Of a DNA stretch of 41,057 bases, positions 1 to 8,046 are shown piece by piece. The DNA is from Bacteroidales bacterium. Lineage in GTDB: Bacteria > Bacteroidota > Bacteroidia > Bacteroidales > P3. The stretch lies in NCBI GenBank assembly GCA_017443265.1, contig JAFSOU010000029.1, forward strand, positions 1-41,057. The letters run 5' to 3'. Each line of letters starts with the position of its first letter. The first letter of the stretch is position 1. The position numbers were made by a program, and so were the translations under genes. The notes under the pieces were generated by a model. It did not search any database, was not told the origin of the DNA, and was given only the letters and a program-made list of their open reading frames with translations.

Positions 1-762
1 CACGCTCAAAGAGGTAAGGCCGCACATATACAAGGCGTTAGTTCCGAGACTTGTAACGCCGCTACCTATCTGCATGGTGTTCAGGGTTGTACAAGCGAAA
101 AAGGCCGAGTCGCGAATGGTGGTTACGTTGTCGGGGATGACGATGGTTCTGAGAGCCGGAGCACTTTCGAAGAAAGCACGGGGAATGGTGCGCACGTTGC
201 TGCCGATGGTAACTGAGGTAAGGCTGGAGCATCCGTATAAATTAGGAGCGTATCCGGCATCTTCATCTATATAACGGCCATGTGTGGCATTGATAGCGTT
301 GTAGGTGATGGATGTCAAGGCTGAGCAACTATAGAACATTCCGCCGCCAAGGAATTGCACACTGTCGGGGATAGTGATGGTGGTGATGTCGGTCATGCCG
401 AAAGCGGCACTGCCGATATAGCGCACCGACGACGGGATGTTGATGCTCTGCAACGATGAAAGCACAAAGGCTGAGCTGTCGATGCGAACAATGGTGTTGG
501 GCAGCGTAACCGTTGTCAGACCAGAGCACAAGGCAAAAGCCGCCGAGTCTATCTCGTTTACAGTGTAGGTTACGCCCGACGATGTTACCGTCGCAGGGAT
601 GACGACGTTGCCGGAATAGCTGTTGTAGCTCAGACTGGCGTAAGTCACCTTACAGGTGTTGGCTCCTGTGATTTTGTAATAAATGTTGTTCGCAATAAAA
701 TCGTATGCGAAACTGGAAAGGCTGAAGGCCATTAACAACAAAACAGTAATAGTTTTTCTCAT
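1..762 (-). CDS. BspA-like leucine-rich-repeat surface protein (3' end outside window)
   Basis: The reading frame is open from an ATG at 762 to the window edge, giving 254 codons and no stop. The product starts with a signal peptide of about 20 residues ending SSFA. It continues as repeats of the LRR_5/TpLRR type: short units such as LQSINIPSSVRYIGSAAF and TSVTIGSNVRTIPRAFF, with the alternating T-I-x-I-P and A-F pattern of BspA proteins. Such proteins are usually exported and mediate adhesion or binding at the cell surface; the ligand here is unknown. A Bacteroidota -7 box lies about 75 bp upstream. The C-terminal part, which would carry any sorting signal, cannot be seen. Confidence 0.85.
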   Translation of the reverse strand, partial: MRKTITVLLLMAFSLSSFAYDFIANNIYYKITGANTCKVTYASLSYNSYSGNVVIPATVTSSGVTYTVNEIDSAAFALCSGLTTVTLPNTIVRIDSSAFVLSSLQSINIPSSVRYIGSAAFGMTDITTITIPDSVQFLGGGMFYSCSALTSITYNAINATHGRYIDEDAGYAPNLYGCSSLTSVTIGSNVRTIPRAFFESAPALRTIVIPDNVTTIRDSAFFACTTLNTMQIGSGVTSLGTNALYMCGLTSLSV

Positions 763-836
763 AAATTAAATGTTTTTAGGATGTTATACTATTGTTTTTT
801 AAATATTTTTTTCGATGTTGATTTCCTTTTCGAAAC

Positions 837-846
837 GACAAAGTTA
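837..846 (-). promoter_or_regulatory. -7 promoter box for the BspA-like gene
   Basis: Read on the minus strand this is TAACTTTGTC, close to the Bacteroidota -7 consensus TAnnTTTG. It lies about 75 bp before the ATG. The surrounding gap (763-1243) is very AT-rich and holds this promoter, the oppositely directed promoter at 1207 and no gene I would support. Confidence 0.5.
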
Positions 847-1206
847 CAATTTTTTTTCTTTATTTATTAAAAATAAACGCATTTTTTTAATAAAATATTT
901 TGACCATGTGCGAAAAATGTGATTGAATAAGGCATTCTCCGCATGTTTTTATGGAATGGTTACAACGCTTATGTTGAGGTGGAAATAGCCCAGAATGAAT
1001 TATATATAAGACCTGAAAAGTGAATTTGAACAAATCCCACATGGTGTTGATGAACACAACTAAAAAAATGAATAATAGCACGGATATAACAGATTGATTA
1101 TTTGCTAGCAAGATTACAAATAAAACAAATTGTTAGATGCTACCTATTATATAATATTCACTTGAACACCGATAATTATACACCAAAAACTCTGCAAAAA
1201 AAATCG

Positions 1207-1216
1207 TATTTTTGCA
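1207..1216 (+). promoter_or_regulatory. -7 promoter box for the BatA-type gene
   Basis: TATTTTTGCA matches the Bacteroidota -7 consensus TAnnTTTGCA exactly. It lies 27 bp before the ATG at 1244, so the untranslated leader would be only about 20 nt. Confidence 0.75.
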
Positions 1217-1243
1217 AACTGAATTTTTAATCACGATTGTGGC

Positions 1244-3274
1244 ATGCAGTTTCTTAACCCGCTGTTTCTCATAGGCTTGTCGGCGATAGCCATTCCTATT
1301 GCGATACACTTTTTCAACCTGCGAAGGTACAAAAAGGTGTATTTCAGCGATATTTCCAAGCTTGAGGAGCTGGCGGAGGAGACCCGGCGGCAGTCCCGGC
1401 TGAAACACCTGCTGATACTTGTAGCGCGTATATTGGCCATCGCTTTTCTGGCCATCGCCTTTGCGCAACCCGTTATCCCGCCTAAGGAGAACGCCCTGCA
1501 GTCGGGCAGCGCGGCCGTGGGTGTGTATATCGACAACTCGTTCAGCATGGAGGGCGGCACGGAGGCCGGGACTTTGCTCGACGAAGCCAAACGCAAAGCC
1601 AGGGAGATAGTGGCGGGCTACAGTCCTTCCGACCGTTTTATGCTGATTACCAACGATATGAGCGGTTCGCAGTTCCGCCTGCTGAGTCCCGACGAGTTCT
1701 CTGCCGCCGTCGAAGAGGTGGAGGTGTCGCCCGTGAGTCCGAGCCTGAACACCGTGGCCAAGCGGCTTTTCGCAGCCCTCGGCTCCGACAATAGTTCCAA
1801 CAACCGCTCGGCCTACCTTATCACCGATTTCCAAAGTTCCGCCGCCGACATCGAGGCACTGCCATCCGACACTGCAACACACTGTTACTTAGTGCCTTTG
1901 CAGGGAACAGCACAGAACAACCTGTTTATCGACAGCCTGTCGTTCGACGCACCAGCCTACACGCAAGGCAACGTGGTGAGCGTGACGGCACACATACGCA
2001 ACTCAGGCAGCGAGGCCGTGGAAAACCTGCAGGTGAAACTAACGTTGAACGACAAGGAACGCGCCGTGGCTTCGACCGATATTGCGGCCAACGCCGAAAG
2101 CTCTGTAAAACAGCAATTTACAATAAATGATTGCATCATCCTCCATGGCAGCGTGAGCATCGCCGACTACCCCATAACCTTCGACGACGAGATGTTTTTC
2201 TGTATCAACCCAGCTTCGAAAATCGCCACCCTTTCGATAAACGAACGTGCTGACAATCAATATGTACGACGTCTTTTCGGCAACGACTCGCTGATTGCCT
2301 ACCGCAGCTGCACGACCAACGCCGCGGGCTACGAGGATTTCTCGCAGTACGACTTAATCATTGTAAACGAGGTGGTTACGCTTCAGTCGGGACTTGCCGA
2401 GAATCTGCGCTCCTTTGCGGAGAACGGCGGCACGGTGCTTTTACTGCCGAGCAAGGAGATGGATCTGGCGGCCTACAACCGTTTTGCCAAGCAGATGCGG
2501 TTGCCCGAGTTCAAAGAGTTTGTCGGTGGCGAGGTAAAGGTCTCGCACACAAACACTTCGCATCCGCTTTACAGAAATGTCTTCGAGCGTCAGGACAACG
2601 ACTTCGAGCAGCCTATGGTGTTCGGATATTTCCGCGCAACAGCCTCAGGCACAACTGTCAAGGAAAGTCTGCTCACCCTTGCCAACGGCGACGACCTGCT
2701 GTCGTTCACCAAATGCGGCAACGGCGGCATCTACCTGCTCTCCGCCCCTCTCGACGCACAGCACACCAATTTCGGCAGCATGGCACTGTTTGTCCCCACT
2801 ATGTACAACATAGCACTGCACAGCTGCAAAGTGTCTGATTTCTATCACTTTATAGGCAACGACATAGCCATTTCCGCTAAGCTGATAGGCAACGGCAATG
2901 TATTGAAAATCCGCGCGTTGGACGGAAGTTCGGAGATGATTCCCGAAATGGCCGGCAGTGCCGACAGCCGAATTCTGCGCACCCACGGCAATTTGCAAAC
3001 TGCTGGCAATTACGTCGTTGCAATCGACGACAAGGTTGTGGAGGGCATCGCCTTCAACTACGACCGCCGCGAGTCGGAGATGACTTTCCTTTCGGAAGAC
3101 GAAATTGCCGACGCCGTAAAAGCGAACAGCAGTCTGTCGCTGATAAAAAGCACCGGCAAACCGTTGGACCAGCTCATCCGCAGTCAGCGCGAAGGTAAGC
3201 CCCTGTGGCACATTTTCTTAGTGCTTTCGCTGCTGATGCTCGCCATGGAAATCATTCTAATTAAAAGTTTGTAG
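1244..3274 (+). CDS. BatA-domain protein with VWA domain, membrane-anchored
   Basis: The 676-residue product begins with the hydrophobic BatA N-terminal module (residues 1-30 and 53-78, two membrane segments ending FAQP). A von Willebrand factor A region follows, with a metal-site motif DNSFSM (D97, S99, S101). A long extracytoplasmic part contains a DUF4159/glutamine-amidotransferase-like stretch around residues 350-430, and there is a final membrane helix at about 652-674. Bacteroidota encode such proteins as part of, or related to, the Bat (Bacteroides aerotolerance) family; the biochemical role is not settled. It has its own promoter at 1207. The spacing to the next gene (109 bp) carries short repeats of the form AGTTTGCAGTT. 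The family call is firm and the function is inference. Confidence 0.85.
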   Translation: MQFLNPLFLIGLSAIAIPIAIHFFNLRRYKKVYFSDISKLEELAEETRRQSRLKHLLILVARILAIAFLAIAFAQPVIPPKENALQSGSAAVGVYIDNSFSMEGGTEAGTLLDEAKRKAREIVAGYSPSDRFMLITNDMSGSQFRLLSPDEFSAAVEEVEVSPVSPSLNTVAKRLFAALGSDNSSNNRSAYLITDFQSSAADIEALPSDTATHCYLVPLQGTAQNNLFIDSLSFDAPAYTQGNVVSVTAHIRNSGSEAVENLQVKLTLNDKERAVASTDIAANAESSVKQQFTINDCIILHGSVSIADYPITFDDEMFFCINPASKIATLSINERADNQYVRRLFGNDSLIAYRSCTTNAAGYEDFSQYDLIIVNEVVTLQSGLAENLRSFAENGGTVLLLPSKEMDLAAYNRFAKQMRLPEFKEFVGGEVKVSHTNTSHPLYRNVFERQDNDFEQPMVFGYFRATASGTTVKESLLTLANGDDLLSFTKCGNGGIYLLSAPLDAQHTNFGSMALFVPTMYNIALHSCKVSDFYHFIGNDIAISAKLIGNGNVLKIRALDGSSEMIPEMAGSADSRILRTHGNLQTAGNYVVAIDDKVVEGIAFNYDRRESEMTFLSEDEIADAVKANSSLSLIKSTGKPLDQLIRSQREGKPLWHIFLVLSLLMLAMEIILIKSL

Positions 3275-3383
3275 TTTGCAGTTTTGAGTTTGCAGTTAAA
3301 CAAATTAATATTGAACAATGGTTTTAGACATTCAGAAAATCCGATAATTCGAAAATCTTCACAACACTAATCACTATAAAAAA

Positions 3384-3998
3384 ATGATCACCAAGATTTA
3401 TCCCGAAAACCCCAACACCAACGAAATCCGCAAGATAGGCGACCTGCTGCGCAACGGCGGCCTCATCATCTATCCCACCGACACCCTCTACGCCTTCGGC
3501 TGCAGCATGAGTCACAAAAAGACGGTGGAGCAGATGGCACGGCTGAAGGGATTCCAGCTGGCCAAAGCCAAATTTTCGCTTGTCTGCGCCAGTCTCAGCC
3601 AACTGTCGGAATACACCCGCCCGATGGACAAGGACCTGTTTATGCTTTTGAAAAACAACCTGCCGGGACCCTTCACTTTTGTGATGCACGCCAGCGGCAA
3701 CGTTCCGCGCAACTACCAGAATCCCAACAAAACAATAGGTCTGCGTGTGCCCGACAACAACATCTGCCGCGCCATTGTTGAGGAACTCGGCGAGCCGCTC
3801 ATCTCTACCTCGGTACGCATCGAAAATCAGGAGCAGGAGAGCGAATACCTTACCGACCCCGAGCTGATTTACGACCTTTTCGACAAAAAAGTGGACTGCG
3901 TGATAGACGGCGGCATCGGCACCGACGTGCCCTCCACCGTGGTGGACTGCAGCGGCGACGAAATCGAGATAATACGAGAAACATACCCGCTGAAATAG
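3384..3998 (+). CDS. Sua5/YciO/YrdC-family protein, YciO type
   Basis: The 204-residue product is a single YrdC-fold domain. It carries the characteristic GGLIIYPTDTLYAFGC near residue 30, and later LPGPFTFVM and TIGLRVPDN. Family members such as TsaC and Sua5 make threonylcarbamoyl-AMP from threonine, bicarbonate and ATP for tRNA t6A modification. The arrangement here (residue spacing, LIST-S ending and length near 200) resembles E. coli YciO more than TsaC, so activity in t6A synthesis is possible but not certain. Enzyme databases usually label it L-threonylcarbamoyladenylate synthase. No -7 box is obvious directly upstream, so it may be read from the promoter at 1207. Confidence 0.85.
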   Translation: MITKIYPENPNTNEIRKIGDLLRNGGLIIYPTDTLYAFGCSMSHKKTVEQMARLKGFQLAKAKFSLVCASLSQLSEYTRPMDKDLFMLLKNNLPGPFTFVMHASGNVPRNYQNPNKTIGLRVPDNNICRAIVEELGEPLISTSVRIENQEQESEYLTDPELIYDLFDKKVDCVIDGGIGTDVPSTVVDCSGDEIEIIRETYPLK

Positions 3999-4014
3999 TT
4001 GAAAATTGATAATT

Positions 4015-4084
4015 GAAAATTGAAATTGTAGAGACGCACGGCCGTGCGTCTTAAAATGTAAGGACACACCGCGTGAGTCCGAAA
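4015..4084. repeat. 70-bp palindromic element, copy 1 (upstream of M15 peptidase)
   Basis: The element starts GAAAATTGAAATTGTAGA and ends ACACCGCGTGAGTCCGAAA. Its centre is a perfect 20-bp palindrome at 4032-4051 (AGACGCACGG and its complement). A second copy with the same ends but a different palindrome lies at 4915-4982, and a related palindrome is at 20118-20145. It is non-coding here. Confidence 0.8.
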
Positions 4085-4101
4085 TTGTAAAAAAAGAGAC
4101 A

Positions 4102-4923
4102 ATGAAACACCTGCTTTTTTTTGCCATATCAGCGATAACAATCTGTAGTTCAAACGCTTCCGCAAATATTCCTGTCAAGGGCAGTGTCGCCCCCGTTCCG
4201 ACTGAACAGCAGGAAAAAGTGCCGTTGTTTGTGCAGGCTCTGCTCGATGCCTATCCCGAGTTGTTGAAGGGTTTCGACGGCGACAGCCTTGTCTTTGCCG
4301 ACGGCACCAAGATGCTCTACGACGACGGCCGTGAACGCACGTGGCAACAGAAACTCGAAAGCTGCGACATCGAGGACATGGCTTTCTGGGACTACGCCGA
4401 CACCGTGCTGCCTTTCCGCGACCCCGGCCGCATACGCTGCGAGGCCTTTTTCAAAAAAATGTACGGCAATACCGCCGACGAAGTCCGCAATCGCGCTCGT
4501 ACAATCACTTGGTGTCCAAAACTTTGTGGACAGAAACTGCTTGTTACCACGGTAAACCACGTTGACCGTCAGCTTCAGAAAGTCTCCGACGAGCTCGACC
4601 GTCATCCCGAATGGAAAGCCTACCTGAAAAGCGCCGGCACTTTCAACTGGAGGGTTGTGGCCGGCACAAAGCATCTTAGCCCGCACAGTTTCGCCTTCGC
4701 CATCGACGTCGGAGTGGGAAAATCGCACTATTGGCGCTGGGACAACAAAGGTGCCACCGAGAGCGACGAAATAAAGTACCGCAACGCCATGCTTCTGCAG
4801 ATAGTGCAGATATTCGAGAAACACGGCTTTATATGGGGCGGACGCTGGTACCACTACGACACCATGCATTTCGAATACCGTCCCGAACTGCTGAAACTGA
4901 GGGATTTGAAAGTTGAAAATTGA
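4102..4923 (+). CDS. M15-family (VanY/DacB-like) zinc peptidase, exported
   Basis: The 273-residue product has a signal peptide (about residues 1-22, ending ASA). Its C-terminal M15 metallopeptidase domain carries the zinc-site pattern SPHSFAFAID (H195, D202) and DTMHFEY (H256). M15 enzymes cut D-alanyl-D-alanine or L-Ala-D-Glu bonds in peptidoglycan, so a periplasmic cell-wall role is expected; the exact bond cannot be told. The gene sits between two copies of a 70-bp palindromic element, and the last residues (VEN) and the stop codon are part of the second copy. No clear -7 box precedes it. Confidence 0.85.
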   Translation: MKHLLFFAISAITICSSNASANIPVKGSVAPVPTEQQEKVPLFVQALLDAYPELLKGFDGDSLVFADGTKMLYDDGRERTWQQKLESCDIEDMAFWDYADTVLPFRDPGRIRCEAFFKKMYGNTADEVRNRARTITWCPKLCGQKLLVTTVNHVDRQLQKVSDELDRHPEWKAYLKSAGTFNWRVVAGTKHLSPHSFAFAIDVGVGKSHYWRWDNKGATESDEIKYRNAMLLQIVQIFEKHGFIWGGRWYHYDTMHFEYRPELLKLRDLKVEN

Positions 4924-4982
4924 AATTGTAGATACGTGGCGTGCCGCGTATCATAGCATGGCCACACCGCGTGCGTCCGAAA
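4915..4982. repeat. 70-bp palindromic element, copy 2 (overlaps the 3' end of the M15 gene)
   Basis: It shares both ends with the copy at 4015-4084. The central palindrome differs: GATACGTGGC, GT, GCCGCGTATC at 4931-4952, with one G-T type mismatch. It includes the TGA at 4921-4923, so the element supplies the last codons and stop of the peptidase. Confidence 0.8.
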
Positions 4983-5033
4983 ATCTGAACATCCGATTAT
5001 CTACCAAGTTTTGTTTTTTCGAGTTTTTTTTTG

Positions 5034-5043
5034 TATTTTTGCA
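5034..5043 (+). promoter_or_regulatory. -7 promoter box for the small gene/kinase pair
   Basis: TATTTTTGCA matches the -7 consensus, with a TTTTG (-33-like) element ending at 5013, 20 bp upstream. Transcription would begin near 5048. This excludes any start codon upstream of that and leaves ATG 5060 and ATG 5085. Confidence 0.8.
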
Positions 5044-5059
5044 AAATCATTTTTTGAAT

Positions 5060-5806
5060 ATGCAAACATCAAATAACAAAGAAAATGACGGAACTCAAAG
5101 ACATAAAGCTGTCGGAAGGAATGACGGCGGAGGAATATCTGCTGATGGTGCCGGAGCAATACAAGAAATTGGTGATTTCGGCGACATTCGAAGTTTTGCG
5201 GAAGGGTTATCCGATGAACACTGGGGAGATAGAGAGGTTAGTGAGAGAGAATTACGGGAAATAATCTCTGAAAAACTAATCGAAATTGCAAAAAAAAACG
5301 GTTGTTTCTATTCTAAAGAACAATACATTTCTTTTAGCGACCAAGTACACAGGAGCACGGGCGAAAGCGTTGTTTATAAAAAAGGTGATGAATACATCAA
5401 GGTAAAAGACCCATACGCAAAACAGCCAATAAAGCACACAAAATCCTCCGACATCATTTATGAACACATAATTCATAACTTGATTTTTCCAAATACCAAA
5501 TACACTTTTATCGGCATAGGTGAAGATATTGGTGATATAAGAATCATTCTATCACAAAAGGCTGTCCGTGCTTTTAAACGGCCTTCAAACCAACAAATCA
5601 TCAACTACCTTGAAAACTATCTTGGGCTAAAACAAGAAGATAAATATACTTGGGGCAACGAGTACTATGCTATAACAGACGTCGGTGCGGACAGCGACAA
5701 TGTTTTGCTTGGAGAAGACGACGAAATGTACTTTATCGACCCACTCATTAAATTAAAAAAGAATGCCAAGGAGGTGATTCTCTACTTCATCGATAAAAAT
5801 GAATAA
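5060..5806 (+). CDS. Polyvalent-type kinase-fold protein (start uncertain)
   Basis: The convincing part begins near 5270. It has a kinase-like N-lobe (STGESVVYKK, then DEYIKV), a helical middle, and a catalytic-loop and metal-site pattern ITDVGADSDNVLLGEDDEMY followed by FIDP. This is the signature of the Kinase-PolyVal domain found in mobile-element polyvalent proteins of Bacteroidota. In its frame there is no ATG, GTG or TTG between 5063 and 5270, so the only usual start is ATG 5060, which forces 200 nt of dual coding with the 59-codon gene. Alternatives are a -1 frameshift out of the small gene, or a frameshift mutation that split one ancestral protein. The region is AT-rich compared with its neighbours. 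Confidence 0.6.
   Translation: MQTSNNKENDGTQRHKAVGRNDGGGISADGAGAIQEIGDFGDIRSFAEGLSDEHWGDREVSERELREIISEKLIEIAKKNGCFYSKEQYISFSDQVHRSTGESVVYKKGDEYIKVKDPYAKQPIKHTKSSDIIYEHIIHNLIFPNTKYTFIGIGEDIGDIRIILSQKAVRAFKRPSNQQIINYLENYLGLKQEDKYTWGNEYYAITDVGADSDNVLLGEDDEMYFIDPLIKLKKNAKEVILYFIDKNE
5085..5264 (+). CDS. Small 59-residue protein overlapping the kinase reading frame
   Basis: An ATG 37 nt after the expected transcription start opens a 59-codon frame ending TAA at 5262-5264. The product is well-balanced and acidic/helical: it begins MTELKDIKLSEGMTAEEYLL and continues with a PEQYKKLVIS segment, a KGYPMNTGEIERLV segment and the end RENYGK. The same DNA read in the kinase frame gives a low-complexity peptide rich in G, D and R. 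That suggests this frame is the one under selection between about 5085 and 5260. I do not recognise the family. It may be a partner, such as an antitoxin or regulator, of the kinase-like protein that follows in the -1 frame; that is inference only. Confidence 0.6.
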   Translation: MTELKDIKLSEGMTAEEYLLMVPEQYKKLVISATFEVLRKGYPMNTGEIERLVRENYGK

Positions 5807-5813
5807 TAATACA

Positions 5814-6632
5814 ATGAAAAAAACACTGACAATCATTTTATTAGGCTTGGCCGTGCTGTTTTCGGACTGTGCTATAGCCCAAAAACGGGCATCTTTGATA
5901 TTACCGGAATCGTCCAACACACAATATTCGGGCAAGAATCAGGTGTGGCATGTGTCTCAGCTGATACCTCTCGACAAGAGTTTCGTCCCTCGCAAGGATA
6001 GTCGCATCATGCAGTACTACGACAGCGTGCGGCTGCTTTACCAGCTGTATTTCAACGATGTGGCGGCCGAAGCCCTGAACGATCTCAGCAACGAGGCTCC
6101 CGACGGCACCCTCGCCAACATCCTCACCGACGCACTGCTGGAGGCCGGTGCCACCGAGATGCAGCGGCAGAACGCCACAGCTCCCGACCTAGCCTTGCTC
6201 AACTTCGGCGGCATACGCGAGCCGATACCAGCAGGACCCATCACTATCGGCAAGATTTTCAGCGTGTTGCCATTCGACAACAACAACATGGTGGTTGTAG
6301 ATGTGAAAGGCGGCGAGCTTAGAAAAATGTTTTTCAACAACTTGCGCGAGCTGAAAAACGCCCAGTCGTTCTCCTCGGGCGTGCGGCTGGTGTACAAAGG
6401 CGGCATCCTCGACTCCGTGTCTATCAACGGCAAGCCTCTCGACGACAGCCGAACCTACCGCATGGCCACCATCAATTTCGTCGAGAACGGCGGCGACAAG
6501 ATTCTTTCCGACGTCAAAACCCAAAACATTTTCACACAAACACAGCCTTTCCGCACAACGATGATTGAATATTTCAAAGCCAAAGGAAAATTCCGCGGCG
6601 TGAAAGACGGCAGGGTAACAATTATCAAATAA
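5814..6632 (+). CDS. 5'-nucleotidase C-terminal domain protein, exported
   Basis: The product has a signal peptide (MKKTLTIILLG to about residue 23, ending AIAQ) and then a UshA-type 5'-nucleotidase C-terminal substrate-binding domain: LLNFGGIREPIPAGPIT, the PFDNNNMVVVDVKGGEL segment, and FVENGGDKIL near the end. In UshA this domain binds the nucleotide base and follows the metallophosphatase domain on one chain. Here it is a separate gene of 272 residues just before the metallophosphatase gene (9 bp apart). I chose ATG 5814 because it starts directly at the signal peptide; an in-frame ATG at 5799 overlaps the preceding gene. The two proteins probably form one periplasmic nucleotidase. Confidence 0.85.
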   Translation: MKKTLTIILLGLAVLFSDCAIAQKRASLILPESSNTQYSGKNQVWHVSQLIPLDKSFVPRKDSRIMQYYDSVRLLYQLYFNDVAAEALNDLSNEAPDGTLANILTDALLEAGATEMQRQNATAPDLALLNFGGIREPIPAGPITIGKIFSVLPFDNNNMVVVDVKGGELRKMFFNNLRELKNAQSFSSGVRLVYKGGILDSVSINGKPLDDSRTYRMATINFVENGGDKILSDVKTQNIFTQTQPFRTTMIEYFKAKGKFRGVKDGRVTIIK

Positions 6633-6641
6633 CGCAATATT

Positions 6642-7553
6642 ATGAAAAACAGAATATTACCGATAGCAATAGCAGTCTTTGCGTTGGTGCTTTTCGTCAC
6701 CTGCAAAAGCTCAAAAACAATAACCATACTCCACACCAACGACACCCACAGCCAGATTGAGCCCTATATCACATCGAAAGACACCCTTGGCGGAGTTCTG
6801 CGTCGCGAACAGGCCATCTACGAGGTGCGCCGACAGAGCAAAGGGCCTGTGTTTCTATTCGATGCAGGCGATTTCTCGCAAGGCACCCCCTATTTCAACC
6901 TCTTCGGCGGCGATGTGGAGATAGAGATGATGAACATTATGGGCTACGATGCCGCCACCCTCGGCAACCACGAGTTCGACAACGGGTTGGACAGCCTTGC
7001 GGCAAAGCTGAAAAAGGCCAAATTCCCCGTCGTATGCGCCAACTACAAATTCCCCGGCTGTCCCGAGCTGGAGAAAGTTATTAAAGATTGGATAATTATT
7101 GAACGTCAGGGAGTTAAAATAGGAATTTTCGGACTTTCGCCCAATATGGACGGCCTCACTTTCACCTCCACTGTGGAGCGGATGCAGTATCTGGACCCCG
7201 TTGAGGTGTCGAAAGAGATGGTGTCGGTACTTCAACAACAGCATTGCGACCTTATAGTATGCCTCTCGCATCTCGGCTACGACCCCGAACCCGGCCGCCC
7301 GATGTGCGACCCCATCCTCGCCAGCCAAGTCAGCGGTATCGACCTGATTGTCAGCGGACACACGCATGTCGAAAAAGACACCGTGGCAGGCCATACTCAC
7401 ATCATCCAGACCGGAGTGAAAGGTGTGAACTTGGGCAAAGTGGTCATTACCAAAGACAAACTAAAAGGTAATAAACTCACACGCCATTTTGTAATTACTA
7501 ATGACAAAAAAGAATATAATTGGACAGTATTACCAGGATGTCCCAGTTTTTAA
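6642..7553 (+). CDS. Metallophosphatase half of a 5'-nucleotidase/2',3'-cyclic phosphodiesterase, lipoprotein
   Basis: The 303-residue product carries the ordered calcineurin-type metal motifs: HTNDTHSQ (near residue 30), DAGDF, GNHEFD, LSHLG and SGHTH. A lipoprotein-type signal ends LFVTC, so it is probably anchored in the outer or inner membrane facing the periplasm. It lacks the C-terminal substrate domain, which is supplied by the gene directly before it. Together they should release nucleosides and phosphate from nucleotides. This separated arrangement is common in Bacteroidota. Confidence 0.88.
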   Translation: MKNRILPIAIAVFALVLFVTCKSSKTITILHTNDTHSQIEPYITSKDTLGGVLRREQAIYEVRRQSKGPVFLFDAGDFSQGTPYFNLFGGDVEIEMMNIMGYDAATLGNHEFDNGLDSLAAKLKKAKFPVVCANYKFPGCPELEKVIKDWIIIERQGVKIGIFGLSPNMDGLTFTSTVERMQYLDPVEVSKEMVSVLQQQHCDLIVCLSHLGYDPEPGRPMCDPILASQVSGIDLIVSGHTHVEKDTVAGHTHIIQTGVKGVNLGKVVITKDKLKGNKLTRHFVITNDKKEYNWTVLPGCPSF

Positions 7554-7574
7554 AAACAATAATGAATACCAATA

Positions 7575-7676
7575 ATGTGTCGAAGACACATCATATTATT
7601 AACCCCGCACAAACGCAGTGCAGTGTGGGGAACAAAAAAAGAATAACCCCGCACACAGTGTGGGGACATAAAGTAA
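7575..7676. repeat. Cluster of short palindromes
   Basis: The gap between 7553 and 7681 holds ATGTGTC-gaa-GACACAT (7575-7591) and then two hairpins whose arms are CCCCGCAC and GTGTGGGG-like (about 7602-7640 and 7656-7675). The same CCCCACAC-type arms recur at 12512-12541 and 15342-15486, so this is a dispersed family. Confidence 0.65.
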
Positions 7677-7680
7677 AACA

Positions 7681-8040
7681 ATGAACAACAAGAACTTAGA
7701 CCGACTGATAGTGATAGGCGACCGTGTGCTGATAAAGCCCGCCAACGCCGCCGACAAGACAAAATCGGGGCTGTACCTCCCCGCAGGGTATCAGGACAAA
7801 GAGACGGTGCAGACTGGCTACGTGCTGAAATGCGGTCCGGGCTACCCGCTGCCCTCGCCCGAAAGCGACGAGTCGTGGAATCCGCAGAAAAACGAACCGA
7901 ATTATCTGCCCCTGCAGGTGAAACCCGGCGACCTCGCCATTTTTCTGCAAAAAGCTGCCACCGAGATAAAATATAACGGCGAAAAATACGTTATCATACC
8001 GCAAAACGCCATCCTTTTGGTCGAACGCGAAGATTTTTAA
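7681..8040 (+). CDS. GroES-like co-chaperone family protein
   Basis: The 119-residue product has the GroES beta-barrel pattern: IGDRVLIKP near the start, KSGLYLPAG as the mobile-loop region, VKPGDLAIF, and a final YVIIPQNAILLV. It is longer than GroES (about 95 residues) because of an insert between residues 56 and 75. This matches the Bacteroidota paralogue annotated as co-chaperone GroES family protein. No groEL follows, so a role separate from the main chaperonin is possible. It lies 6 bp before the next gene and is probably co-transcribed with it. Confidence 0.8.
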   Translation: MNNKNLDRLIVIGDRVLIKPANAADKTKSGLYLPAGYQDKETVQTGYVLKCGPGYPLPSPESDESWNPQKNEPNYLPLQVKPGDLAIFLQKAATEIKYNGEKYVIIPQNAILLVEREDF

Positions 8041-8046
8041 ACTGTT

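Noticed and set aside
887..1111. 74-codon minus-strand frame with a hydrophobic start
   Set aside because: No -7 box at a fitting distance and ordinary AT-rich composition; the helix may be chance.
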